Shown piece by piece: positions 10,950 to 22,490 of a stretch of 64,000 bases of DNA. The notes below the pieces were generated by a model. The model was not told the origin of the DNA. It was given only the letters and a program-made list of their open reading frames with translations, and did not search any database. Numbering within the stretch: position 1 is the first letter of the stretch; each line of letters starts with the position of its first letter. The DNA lies in NCBI RefSeq assembly GCF_902459465.1, contig NC_047064.1:832762-896761 (forward strand). The letters run 5' to 3'. Source of the stretch: Asterias rubens. Taxonomy: Eukaryota; Echinodermata; Asteroidea; Forcipulatida; Asteriidae. The position numbers were made by a program, and so were the translations under genes.

Positions 10950-13900
10950 GCCATCACCCCAGATCTCATCGAGGAAAGGGAGCACGACTTGTCATTGTAA
11001 GTAGTACAGGACATTCCCGGACAATCCAGGATGTTACCAAAACGCGTATTTTCCTTTGGGAGTAGTTTTGGCTAGGAAAAGAGCCGATGGTTTGGTATGG
11101 CCTCGACTCTTTATAGAGCCAACACTCTGCCCAAAGGAGATTTACACATTGGCCTTGTAGCAGCAAAATTATCAGAAAATGTACTGTTATTCAGCCACAC
11201 CATGCAAAGTTCAAACATCACTTAAGATTTAAATGTGCATCAGTAATGATGAGAACAACTTGGATGTATCGGAGTATAGCAAAAGAGAAAACAATGCATA
11301 GAAACTAACTGCATCTTCATCATTTCTTGATCCACCTCTAGGCTCGCCTTTAAGAAATGGAGACGTAACCCTAACCTCATCTTTCTGGGTAGCACTCGAG
11401 CTGAAAGACTTCCCATCTTCTCCTTCTTGATCGTACACACCCCTAGTGGTAAGGTTCTTCATCATAACTTCGTAGCTGTGCTTCTTAACGATCTGTATGG
11501 AATCCAGGCTAGGGGTGGATGTGCATGCGCAGGACCGTATGCGCAGGATTTGCTTGGTATCGACGAGCCAATGGCAGCGCAGTTCGCTGATTTTCTGGTT
11601 GATACGACAAGGTAAAATATGATATTTTGTGTCTCAAACATTTTATTATAAAATAGTGCTTTGTCTCTGTAGGATGCCTTGCATCCACGTATAATGATAA
11701 AACTAGACTATACCCAAAACCAAGTACGCATCCTATAGTATTACCAAAGACTTTTAAGTTCAAAAACTTGTTATACTTCATCTCCACTTTAATGATGACC
11801 ATTTGTACACATGAAGGGGGTAGATGTTATGTAGGGGGGATATTTGGTTGATTGTTGTCCAATTTCCTTTTTTTTAATCAAAGTTAATAACACACCGGAG
11901 ATCTTCATCATTCGATTGGAGAGCAGTAGGTCACGTCATATATCGCGCATTTTGCATTGCACGCTATATACACTACAACAAAGGGTAATTTGGGCGTACA
12001 TAAATATCAATAGTCAATTTTGGTTGAGAGTTTGCAAACTGCTCACCAACCAAAAGGACATGTGGTATAAACGCAAACAAATTGTTAACGGCCTGACATT
12101 TCGACCCTAGCAGAGTCTTTCATTTTGGTTGGTCAGTAGTTTGCAAACGCTATTTCCCTTTTCGGTTATGTTGCAAATTTATCTTACGGTTTGATTTTTG
12201 TTTCTTTACTTAGGGAAGAAAAAGGAGCCACTAAAAATTCGAAGTCAAAGAAAGCTCACAAGTCACTGGAGATCATGAAGTAAGACTTCTACTTTTAATA
12301 ATCCCGACTCAAATAAAAATTGCAAGTCTGTTAAGCGTGAATGGTATAGTAATTGTTTAATTAATCATAATAATAATAATATGGAAAACTTATAATGCGC
12401 CATGTCTGTCACAGATGACACTCCTGGCGCAGGGACCCTAACAAACCCTAACACATCTATGAACTAATTAAACAAAATAAACAGAAGGAGAAACAGCTGA
12501 TTAGAAGAGGTGGCTTTTGAGTTTGTTCTTGAAAGTGTTGAAGGAAGTTTCCTTTCTCAGTTTTATTATAAATAGATACATGATAGAAACAACATCTCTG
12601 ACTCAGTCTGCTCTGACGATGTGGCTTTGGTTGTAGACTTGATAACCAATAGCCATGGTGAAAGCCAGACCCTACATATGTAAAAGCGGTCCTCCGATGC
12701 AATAATGTGGAAATATGAAGTAAAACAATGTCCATAATTTTTTCCCAAACCTTGTTGGGGTGACTGAGATAATTATATTGTGAGTAACTACCAACAGTGT
12801 CCAGTACCTTTAATACTTCATATAAAATGAGTGTATACTTAGTCAAGTGGATAACCTTTATGGAAAAATGGTTATAGGCCTAATGGTAACCGGTTTATGA
12901 GAAGTAAACCAGTTGTTTCAATCACTAACCTTAACACATGATGCAACATGCTTAAAAAAGGGCTGAGTTTAAATGTTTGTTTTCTTGTTGCTTTATAGAC
13001 CTGGATTCACTCGATTGAATCTGCCTTTCTTCTTCTCCGACGAGGTGACTAACTTTGTCTTAGAGGCCATTGATGATGTCGCCACCAACGGCTGGAAAAT
13101 GCTACCGCAGGTAAACTTTTATTACCAACACCGAGGAACTATTAGTTTACTTCTGGTAAATGGTTGGTAAAACTTCTGGTAATGGTTGTTACCACTGGTA
13201 AATAATTATTATCACCACTGGGGAACTATTAGTTTACTTCTGGTAAACGGTTGGTATAACTTCTGGTAATGGTTGTTACCACTGGTAAATGATTATTATC
13301 ACCACTGGGGAACTATTAGTTTACTTCTGGTAAACGGTTGGTATAACTTCTGGTAATGGTTGTTACCACTGGTAAATGATTATTATCACCACTGGGGAAC
13401 TATTAGTTTACTTCTGGTAAACGGTTTGTAAAACTGCTGGTAATGGTTGTTACCACTGGTAAATGATTATTATCACCACTGGGGAACTAATAGTTTACTT
13501 CTGGTAAACGGTTTGTAAAACTTCTGGTAATGGTTGTTACCACTGGTAAATGATTATTATCACCACTGGGGAACTATTAGTTTACTTCTGGTAAACGGTT
13601 TGTAAAACTGCTGGTAATGGTTGTTACCACTGGTAAATGATTATTATCACCACTGGGGAACTATTAGTTTACTTCTGGTAAACGGTTGGTAAAACTTCTG
13701 GTAATGGTTGTTACCACTGGTAAATGATTATTATCACCACTGGGGAACTATTAGTTTACTTCTGGTAAACGGTTGGTATAACTTCTGGTAATGGTTGTTA
13801 CCACTGGTAAATGATTATTATCACCACTGGGGAACTATTAGTTTACTTCTGGTAAACGGTTTGTAAAACTGCTGGTAATGGTTGCTACCACTGGTAAATG

Positions 13901-16900
13901 ATTATTATCACCACTGGGGAACTAATAGTTTACTTCTGGTAAACGGTTGGTATAACTTCTGGTAATGGTTGTAACCACTGGTAAATGATTATTATCACCA
14001 CTGAGGAACTATTAGTTTACTTCTGGTAAACGGTTTGTAAAACTTCTGGTAATGGTTGTTACCACTGGTAAATGATTATTATCACCACTGGGGAACTATT
14101 AGTTTACTTCTGGTAAACGGTTGGTGAAACTTCTGGTAATGGTTGTTACCACTGGTAAATGATTATTATCACCACTGGGGAACTATTAGTTTACTTCTGG
14201 TAAACGGTTGGTAAAACTTCTGGTAATGGTTGTTACCACTGGTAAATGATTATTATCACCACTGGGGAACTATTAGTTTACTTCTGGTAAACGGTTTGTA
14301 AAACTTCTGGTAATGGTTGTTACCACTGGTAAATGATTATTATCACCACTGGGGAACTACTAGTTTACTTCTGGTAAACGGTTGGTAAAACTTCTGGTAA
14401 TGGTTGTTACCACTGGTAAATGATTATTATCACCACTGGGGAACTATTAGTTTACTTCTGGTAAACGGTTGGTATAACTTCTGGTAATGGTTGTTACCAC
14501 TGGTAAATGATTATTATCACCACTGGGGAACTATTAGTTTACTTCTGGTAAACGGTTGGTAAAACTTCTGGTAATGGTTGTTACCACTGGTAAATGATTA
14601 TTATCACCACTGGGGAACTATTAGTTTACTTCTGGTAAACGGTTGGTATAACTTCTGGTAATGGTTGTTACCACTGGTAAATGATTATTATCACCACTGG
14701 GGAACTATTAGTTTACTTCTGGTAAACGGTTTGTAAAACTGCTGGTAATGGTTGTTACCACTGGTAAATGATTATTATCACCACTGGGGAACTATTAGTT
14801 TGCTTCTGGTAAACGGTTGGTAAAACTTCTGGTAATGGTTGTTACCACTGGTAAATAATTATTATCACCACTGGGGAACTATTAGTTTGCTTCTGGTAAA
14901 CGGTTGGTATAACTTCTGGTAATGGTTGTTACCACTGGTAAATAATTATTATCACCACTGGGGAACTATTAGTTTACTTCTGGTAAACGGTTGGTAAAAC
15001 TTCTGGTAATGGTTGTTACCATTGGTAAATGATTATTATCACCACTGGGGAACTACTAGTTTACTTCTGGTAAACGGTTGGTAAAACTTCTGGTAATGGT
15101 TGTTACCACTGGTAAATGATTATTATCACCACTGGGGAACTATTAGTTTACTTCTGGTAAACGGTTGGTAAAACTTCTGGTAATGGTTGTTACCACTGGT
15201 AAATGATTATTATCACCACTGGGGAACTATTAGTTTACTACTGGTAAATGGTTGATTACCACTGGTTAATGGTTGTTATCACCGGTAGGCCTAATGGAGT
15301 GTTACACCAATGTTACACAGGTAAACGGTTTATTGTTTACCAGTTTCTCAACTTGTTTTAGAAGGTAAAAACTGGTCCTAAATTTCAAAGAGCGTTTGAT
15401 TTACTTTAACAAGGCACATTGTAAAGCTTAACAATTAAAGGGATAACAGGCAATATTTATCTGGCAACTTGTCTCCGAATTTGATAATCGACATGTACTC
15501 ATATATTCTGTGAATTCAGTGCTAGTTTTATGTCCAAATGTCTTCTGCGTCATCGGGGACATTTCCCCATTTCTTTTGACGGAGCTTAATCCTCTCCTCA
15601 GTACACAATGTTTGCCGAGTGTTCAAGCATCCAAAACTACACTCAAAGTCTGCTAAAAACACTTTTTGAATTTCTTGATTCATCTTGTTCCTTCAAGTGT
15701 TTCCACCAAGCATTCTAAACTGGTTTGTGATTTATTTCCAGTATAAGTTTGACATGTTCACCGGAAGTTGGGACTACACGGGTCAACAAACAAGTGACCC
15801 GCAAGGCGTTTTAAATGAAACAGCGCCCGCTGGAGACAGTTTGCTTACCACAGAGTTCGTTAAGGGAAAGTTCAGAGCTCCGCCAAGTCCATTTGTGTCA
15901 AGGAAGACCTATGTTCAAACATCGAAATTACAGGTATGATAAATACTAAAAATATTAAACTAGTAAATAGTCAAGTAAACTGAATAACTTGCGGATTAAA
16001 TTTGTCAAAAGGTTTGAGCTGAAAAAGATGGTTAATTGAAACTTGAATAGCCTTTCTCAAGGCAGTCTTATTATTCACTCCGAAAAGTCGCCGCTGTAAA
16101 GTGACCCACCCGTGTACACTGTGCTTAGCGTGTGTTATCACGCCGCACTGTCACATCGCTCAACGCCCAGTGTACGACCACTGTGCACAAGTCATCCGCA
16201 CTCCGTACAAATATCCGCATGCGGAGGCCGACACGGCCGACGACGCATGCGGAAAGCGTACGGGGGGCGTACGGGGGAGTGAATAATTCGACTGCCTTGA
16301 GCAAGGCTAAACTTGAAAGGCATTCTGTCGAAACGATTCTGTTATAAACTGCTAGTATCAAACCCAATGCAGCAAGGCCGTGTTCGAAATGGCGGCTACA
16401 GCTAGATCTCTACGTCATCATGTGTTGAGGTATAGGACGTCCTTAGCAATACCCTTAGCAACAGCCGTAGCCGTAGCCGTAGCTGTAGACGCCGATTCGG
16501 ATAGGCCTATCAGTCACAAGGCTGACAAATGTTGTGTAATGCGATGTTAAAGTCACCTGGAAGTGGTATTTTTTCAAAATAAAGCTTATGTTACTAATAT
16601 ATGTGTTTTGATGAGTGGAATGTGAATAAACAGTTAGCTAAGGTTTTAAAAATCAGTTCTTATGTTATTTACAAATTTAAGAGTAGACCCCGACCCGAGA
16701 GGGCGCTGTTCGTGACGTCAATCGAGGCAGACTTTGCCTGTAATGCGTATAGTAAACACAATTGCAAAGTACATGTACGGACCAAATCGTGAGTTTGTAC
16801 ATTTCAAAATGCCGACCAGGTGCATTGCTGCTGAATGCAGAAAACACTTTTTGAAATGTACCAACTCACGACTTGGACGTACATGTAGTACTTTGCATGT

Positions 16901-17830
16901 GTGTTTACTATACGCATTGCAGGCAAAGTCTGCCTCGATTGACGTCACAAAAGGGGTAGGCGGAGTCAGCCCCCCAAACAACTTTATATATTTTTTAAAC
17001 ATATAAATCGTGACAAACAATTACTAAAAAAATTGTTTTATTGTTCGTAAGCATATATACTCTTATGTTTGAAAGAAAAAAAATTATATTTCCAGGTGAC
17101 TTTAATGTTAAGTCAAATCACAACAAACGATTGATGATTGTATCTAGAACTTTTTCAATTTCTGGAGTTTAACCTATTTTTGTTTTAATGATGTTTTTCT
17201 CAGGAGACTCTACAGATCGCTAGCGTGTTTTACAGTGAAGCGGAGGCCAAATGTAACGAGGTAAATATATATGTTTTGTTTGTGGTAACATCCACCATTT
17301 GTGTACCTACTTGCTGGGTATTTTGTTTGTTTTAGAACTAGTCTTGTTTCATGTTCTACTACCGTGGAGTAGTTTTTTTTCCGGAATCTGGAATTCACCG
17401 TGCAATGCCTCAAATCACACAAACCACCGTTTTAAACTGAAGTGACTAGGTAAATTTAACAACAAGTCAACAACAATATCATTGATACGCAACATGTGGA
17501 TCTGACTCGATCATTAATTGATACCTTATAAATCATCCTTGACAGCTTAAGTCAGCGGCTGATGATGACCTAGCTTCAGCTGTTGGTGATGCCAGCATGA
17601 TTTGGTTCCTCCAACCACAAGAGGCACTTTCTCATTTACGTGACCCATCGCTGGACCAGACAGACAGCGGGCCGAGCCGGGGAAATACTCTCCGTATCAA
17701 GGTGAAGAATGTGCCGTTCAAACCGCGGCATTCAACGGCACGAAGACGCTGGTCGTCACGGAAGAAGCCTGTCAAGACCACGGCAAAGGAGACTGGCAAG
17801 CAGACTATGAAAAGTTGTACGATATTGTAA
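10950..17830 (+). CDS. Class-V aminotransferase / cysteine-desulfurase-like PLP enzyme, 3' part (7 exons)
   Basis: Seven exons keep frame throughout: 10950-10996, 11342-11611, 12214-12279, 12999-13110, 15742-15933, 17204-17260, 17546-17830 (TAA), 343 codons. Family marks are RLPIFSFLI, LHHNFVAVLLNDLYGIQARG followed by GCACAGPY, PGFTRLNLPFFFS and WKMLPQYKFDMFTG. The RxGxxCA pattern matches the catalytic-cysteine loop of SufS-type desulfurases and is shared by a broad class-V aminotransferase group whose animal members are poorly characterised. The PLP-lysine half must lie 5' of the window, since no exon was found in 1-10949. The C-terminal about 95 residues are basic and low-complexity (KKPVKTTAKETGKQ) and end in CTIL, a CaaX-type prenylation box, suggesting membrane attachment (inference). 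Substrate is unknown. Confidence 0.85.
12018..12150. repeat. Interspersed repeat with 'tttcgacc' motif
   Basis: Inverted copies of 'ttggttgg.cag.agtttgc' flank 'ggacatgtggtataaacgc' and 'tgacatttcgaccctagcag'. A related copy is at about 20446-20535. It lies in intron 2 of the PLP-enzyme gene. It appears to be a remnant of a dispersed element of unknown class. Confidence 0.5.
12760..12815. repeat. End fragment of 'ggcactggacac' MITE family
   Basis: The sequence 'gtgagtaactaccaacagtg' and following 'tccagtacctttaa' match the terminal part of the elements at 17985-18445 and 21764-22152. Confidence 0.55.
13111..15275. repeat. 87-bp minisatellite, about 25 units, in an intron
   Basis: 'caccactgggga' recurs every 87 bp (13213, 13300 and on) to about 15275, with very few substitutions and almost no indels. 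Each unit contains three GT-rich motifs, 'ctggtaaac', 'ctggtaatgg' and 'ctggtaaatg', plus 'ggtaatggttgttacc', a short inverted repeat. The first diverged unit begins at the 5' splice site of the exon ending 13110, so the true donor 'cag|gtaaac' merges with the array. The rest of the intron (15276-15741) shows nothing. Confidence 0.9.
16048..16309. mobile_element. hAT-like non-autonomous MITE with 8-bp TSD
   Basis: The left end 'tagcctttctcaaggcagtc' is the inverted complement, with few mismatches, of the right end, which reads 'gactgccttgagcaaggcta' on the plus strand. Arms are about 34 bp. The flanks carry the 8-bp direct repeat aacttgaa at 16040-16047 and 16310-16317. The interior is unusually GC- and CpG-rich for this window. 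It lies in the intron between the exons ending 15933 and starting 17204. An 8-bp duplication fits hAT or P-type elements. Confidence 0.8.
16712..16948. mobile_element. Long foldback MITE with THAP-like start codon region in the loop
   Basis: The arms of about 100 bp begin 'gtgacgtcaatcgaggcag' and end with its complement 'ctgcctcgattgacgtcac'. The short loop region encodes, from the ATG at 16810, MPTRCIAAECRKHF, which resembles the first residues of a THAP zinc finger (MPxxCxAxxC). This suggests a deletion derivative of a P-like/THAP transposon. No transposase remains. Confidence 0.65.
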
Positions 17831-17984
17831 AGTCACATGTCACATTGTACGGGACATTATGTACACTACTTGAAAGTCTCATTACACATTGTACGGGAAA
17901 GGTGCAAAAAAGGGCAAACAAGGGGGAAACCACTTTGTAACAGCAATTTCACTCACTGGTTGAACATAATTTCAAGGAATCATT

Positions 17985-18445
17985 TTAAAGACACTGGACA
18001 CTACTGCTAATTGAAGCGCTTTGAGACGCCCTCTGGGTGTGAAAAGCGCTTTTATTATAAAAACTGGTTATTATTATTTTTTATTATTATTGTCAAAGAC
18101 CAGTCTTCTCACTTGGTGTATCTCAACATATGCATAAAATAACCAACCTGTAAAATTTTCAATTGGCCGTTTAAGTTGCGAGATAACTATGAAAGAAAAA
18201 AACACCCTTGTCACACGATGTTGTGTGCTTTCAGATGCTTGATTTCGAGACCTCAAGTTCTAAATCCGAGGTCTCGAAATCAAATTCGTGGAAAATTACT
18301 TCTTTCTCGAAAACTACGTTACTTCAGAGGGAGTCGTTTCGCACAATGTTTTATACTATCAACATCTCCACATTACTCGTTACCAAGTAAGGTTTTATGC
18401 TTGTAATTATTTTGAGTAACTACCAATAGTATCCACTGCCTTTAA
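17985..18445. mobile_element. MITE of the 'ggcactggacac' family with nested SINE tail
   Basis: The ends are 'aaagacactggacactact' and 'accaatagtatccactgcct' plus 'ttaa', forming terminal inverted repeats; the interior includes 'agtcttctcacttggtgtat' and the palindrome 'cgagacctcaagttc...gaggtctcg'. Related copies lie at 21764, 22834, 29310, 32161, 32958 and 53732. About 18012-18085 ('gaagcgctttgagacgccct ... attattatt') interrupts the normal 'ggtaattgtcaaagac' junction and matches the 3' tail of the SINE at 61205. Confidence 0.75.
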
Positions 18446-18644
18446 TTGTTAAACTTTGAGCGTTAAGTTAAATGATGAAACAAAATTTCAAATTCATATG
18501 AAATGTTAGTTCAAACAGTTTTTCAGGTTTAACCAAAGCATTAGTTAAAGTATATACTGACAATTTTTTACTAGCTTAAAGCTAAAAAATGCAAAAGAGA
18601 AGGTCCAAAGGTTGCGGACACAAATTTAACGAAAATATTTTGTA

Positions 18645-18650
18645 AATAAA
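18645..18650 (+). promoter_or_regulatory. Candidate polyadenylation signal of the PLP-enzyme gene
   Basis: The first AATAAA after the stop codon at 17830 that is not inside repeat tails. If used, the 3' UTR is about 0.8 kb and contains the MITE at 17985-18445. Purely motif-based. Confidence 0.25.
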
Positions 18651-20000
18651 TAAGTTAAACAACACAGAGGGCGCACTTCGTCATATTAGTTAGTAGGTAA
18701 ACATAACAATTTTATGGTTTAAAGTGGATTTCCTTGTATTTCTGTATGATTGTGCAAAGGGCGAGATGCGAGAATGACTTTTACTATCTAATTCAAACTA
18801 TATTTAATCCATACCTGAGAAGATATCAGTAATCATCCTAAGAAAATGAGAAATGATCAACAGAAGTTTAAACAAAACAGAAATGACAAAATTTTACATC
18901 TTTAAAAAGAAAAAGGTATGAATGAAGAAGTTGGTAAATGATGTTACGGATGTAAATAAATAATAATTTTTTTACGAAGGTGTTTGTCTGTCCTACATCA
19001 GCTACGTGTTCTTTCCAGTGGCATTTGTTGGGTTGTTTTGTTTTGTTGTTAAATTCAAGCAATTTTGGCAATTATCTTTCTGACTTGACTGACTTCCAAA
19101 CTTGGGCCTCTGTGTTTTTTTTTGTTTTTTTACCATATATGGACTGTTATCTGATTTTCGATAAAACAATTATAATTGTACAGTTAAGGAAGCATACGGT
19201 TCGTTATCACAAGAGTACTGAAAGTTTATAATCTAAGCATTTGTTGTAAATAATAATATATTAATTTTAAGATGGGATTTTTTAATGTTTATAGTCTTTA
19301 CGACAGTTGTTGACTTATAATATGTGAATGGTAGTAAGTCAATTGTATTGATTAATGTTTACAATGTAATTGTATGGGTTTAAATATTTTCTTGTAAGAT
19401 CATAGATTTTAAATATTTAACAATTTTATCGAATACATACAGTTTTTGTTCGCAGTACGACGTTTAAACCATATGTACCCCCAGAACAAAATGGTGTTGG
19501 ATTTAGGTCTGCAGATTGTGTTTGACATGGTATCAGGAATGTCATCATAACCGGAAGACAGTAATTTGGGTTTTGAGTTACTGATGATGACTGGGTGTTG
19601 GATTAATGACTGCACTAGTAAACTGATTGTGTCAAGCAGAGTCCAACTATTTGGATGTTGGGTAACTGATTGATGTTGGGCTGAGGACTGTTGTTAAATT
19701 ATGTGGTTAATAGATTTAAATTTGCATTATAAATACTTAAGAACAACTTTCCCTAGTTATGTGGTGTTGGATTTGTTTGATCGGGGAAAAGGATTCTAGT
19801 ATTACTCACTACAGCGGTTTGGGGTAATGTTTTCACACTATTTTAACTAAAACTGTAATAAAAGGGTAATACTATTTTATATTTGAATTTGTCATTGATA
19901 AAATCGGGGCAATACTTTTCTTCCACTAATTTTTTTGACGGCGCATTAAATAAGAATCTATATGAAGGAAAATGGCAGAGAAATTTCATGATATGTTCAG
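18651..20000. other. AT-rich intergenic DNA
   Basis: No exon, RNA gene or clear repeat recognised. Confidence 0.5.
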
Positions 20001-20002
20001 TG

Positions 20003-20123
20003 TACAATTGTTGCACGCTGTGACGGGATGGCGTTTTGTACACTCGAGGGGGGGGGGGGGGGGGTGGCACCCGAGGCGAAGTGTACAAAACCCATGGACC
20101 CAGTCACAGCGTGCAACAATTGT
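20003..20123. mobile_element. Foldback element with a run of 17 G
   Basis: The arms 'caattgttgcacgctgtgac' and 'gtcacagcgtgcaacaattg' flank a second pair, 'ttttgtacact' / 'agtgtacaaaa'. The apex holds 17 consecutive G at 20048-20064. Probably a small MITE whose centre has become a G tract. Confidence 0.7.
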
Positions 20124-20445
20124 TTTGATATACCTTTGTATAGTAATGTTATTCCTCTTCTCGAAGTTCTGTTGTCATCTTCAAACATTATTACGACGGA
20201 ATATTCATTGTTTAATAAGCAGACAAACAAGAGACAATTCCCTCGAACACGCGGTTGTTTCATACACAGCGCTGGAAATCGACCAACGCCGGGAACGATC
20301 AAGGTGATGTACATTGCCGACGTCAAACAATGGAAACGCACACGCGTGTAACGTGCCGCGCACAACTCTCGGCCAATGATAGGTCTTAATTGATATCAGT
20401 GAGGGCGCTGTGTATTAATTAGGGAATAAAAACAATATTTTGAAA

Positions 20446-20535
20446 TTCTTACCAGCCAAAAGAACCTGTGGTATAGTTTCAAAATAATGATGGCTTGCCG
20501 TTTCGACCTAAGTAAAAGTCTATCTTAGAGCCAGA
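20446..20535. repeat. Second copy of the 'tttcgacc' interspersed repeat
   Basis: The motif order 'accagccaaaagaacctgtg', 'gtatag', 'ttgccgtttcgacctaagta' parallels 12046-12125. 20536-20949 holds no recognised feature. Confidence 0.5.
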
Positions 20536-20949
20536 GCAATAACTAATAGCTAATCGTTTGTTTTTAGTCAAATGGGTTTTCTTAATGGTAGGCTTAGTAA
20601 AGTTATTTGTCAGCCAATTATGCAACTATTCACGCAAATTTGCATCATACACAAAAAAATAAAGTCAGATAACTAGAACGCAGTGAACAATGGGTTGCGC
20701 GCTGTTGAACAGTGACAATCAAAGATGTATGGTATAAAGCACCAAAGGCGCAAATACAAAAAATAACAACATTTATTAAAAATGTTCACTTGACGGCAAT
20801 TTCAGTAAGTAATTCTTTTCACACAATACAAGATCGGTGTTTGACCATTGGCTCTCAATGATATAACAGAACTTTTCCTTTGCCGAAACGGTGCATGGTT
20901 ATTTCACGTTGCAAATAGAAAGAGTTCCAGTTCCACATCTTAGGCGTTC

Positions 20950-21105
20950 TATAGACCGTTATCACGCTGTCACCATCTTGGTCATATTCCCTGTATCAAT
21001 AACAGTATGAATGATACCATTCATTGCGCAAACATGGCACCAGACTACTATTTCGTTCAGGGAATGGAGTAAAATCAAGATGGCCACACCGTGAAAGGGT
21101 CTATA
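20950..21105. mobile_element. Foldback MITE
   Basis: The ends 'tatagaccgttatcacgctg' and 'cgtgaaagggtctata' are inverted complements with mismatches, continuing into 'accatcttg' / 'caagatggc'. The interior is non-coding. 21106-21760 holds nothing recognised. Confidence 0.6.
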
Positions 21106-21763
21106 CTCGTCATGTTAAATGGTCATTCCTACACTTTGATGCCTAGCTGCACCACGAGGCACGGCGAGGTGAACCATTCTCATTCTTTCTATCAAATTTC
21201 AAATTATTTGAGTACTGTCCACTGCATATTGGACTTCATGACTCAATCTGAAAGAACCAGCTGGTGCTGCCACCACCATTCTACTCAAGATCATGGGTGA
21301 GTTTTAAGAGAAATCTGGGCACACTTTAATCGCTGGAGAAACATTGCTTTATTGTCACCTCGAAGACTACGGAGCCCCTAAAGCGACGTGTTTTTTTTTA
21401 AATAAATATTTTTAGTTCCCTTCAAATATTAGTTCGGCATGTTATTTCGTGGGGAACGAAATATTGTTTTGAGGGGTGAGAGAACATAACTAAACAAGAA
21501 AACAATTGTTTTTTGTCTTTTTTACAGGCTCTGTAGAAAACAAGTTGAATATGATACTATCGAGTTGGAAAAATGTCCGTATCCTGCAACCACTTTTTTT
21601 ACATTATTATGTTCACCAAAAGGAATATTTCACTTGAGTAAATATATATAATAACTGTTTAACGAATGAAAAAATGCTGCCGTCGATATGTTAATGTTAA
21701 CCGCGATCCCTGCAACAAATGCAGCTAGCTCCGAGTTTCTTATTTGTAATTGTGCAAGACATG

Positions 21764-22152
21764 ATTAAAGACACTGGACACTATTGGTAATAAATTGTCA
21801 AAGACTAGTCTTCTTACTTGGTGTATCTCAACATATGCATAAAGTAACAAACCTGTGAAATTTTGAACTCAATTGGTCGTCGAGGTTGCGAGGTAATAAT
21901 AGAAAAGGAAAAAACACCCTTGTCACTCGAAGTTGTGTGCTTTCAGATGCTTGATTTCGTGACCTCAAAATCTAATTCTGAGGTCTCGAAATTAAATTCA
22001 AATATTTTAGGGAAAAATACTTATTTCGCGAAAACTACGTTACTTCAGATGGAGCCGTATCTCACAATGTTTAAATCAACAACTCTCCATTGCTTGTTAC
22101 CAAGGAGGTTTTCATTTTGAGTAATTACCAATAGTGTCCACTGCCTTTAATT
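21764..22152. mobile_element. MITE of the 'ggcactggacac' family, full length
   Basis: Runs from 'ttaaagacactggacacta' to 'taccaatagtgtccactgcc' plus 'tttaa', with the internal 'gacctcaaaatctaattctg' / 'aggtctcg' foldback. It lacks the SINE insertion seen in the 17985 copy. Confidence 0.75.
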
Positions 22153-22269
22153 ATTGAACTTGGCTTTTACAGGTTCATCAAATATTCAAGTAATCATGCC
22201 TAATCACTGGAGCTCACAAGCCTAATGAGGAAACCAGTTAACAAGAGTGCTTGTAATGTGATCTAGAAA

Positions 22270-22490
22270 CATCAGGTTAGCCCCCATCTCTTCCATACCA
22301 CTTTAAAGTGTTTTTTCTTTTACGTCATCACCAATCCTAGTCCACGTGACCTATGGCTTAATGTCCCATCCAAAGAACAAGACATATGGTAAGACAGCTT
22401 GCTCAATTACACAAGTAACACGAATGGGACTCGAACACACACTCTGCTGATCAGAAACACCAAAGCTTGAGTCCGGTACGATGAAATGGG
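22270..22490 (-). repeat. tRNA-derived SINE
   Basis: On the minus strand a tRNA-like segment contains the B box 'gttcgagtccc', followed by 'gagcaagctgtctta' and 'ggatgggacattaagccata', a typical layout for tRNA-derived SINEs. Confidence 0.6.

Noticed and set aside
16101..17006. Overlapping 60-100-codon frames in 16.1-17.0 kb
   Set aside because: They fall inside two foldback elements and mirror each other on opposite strands because of the inverted repeats.
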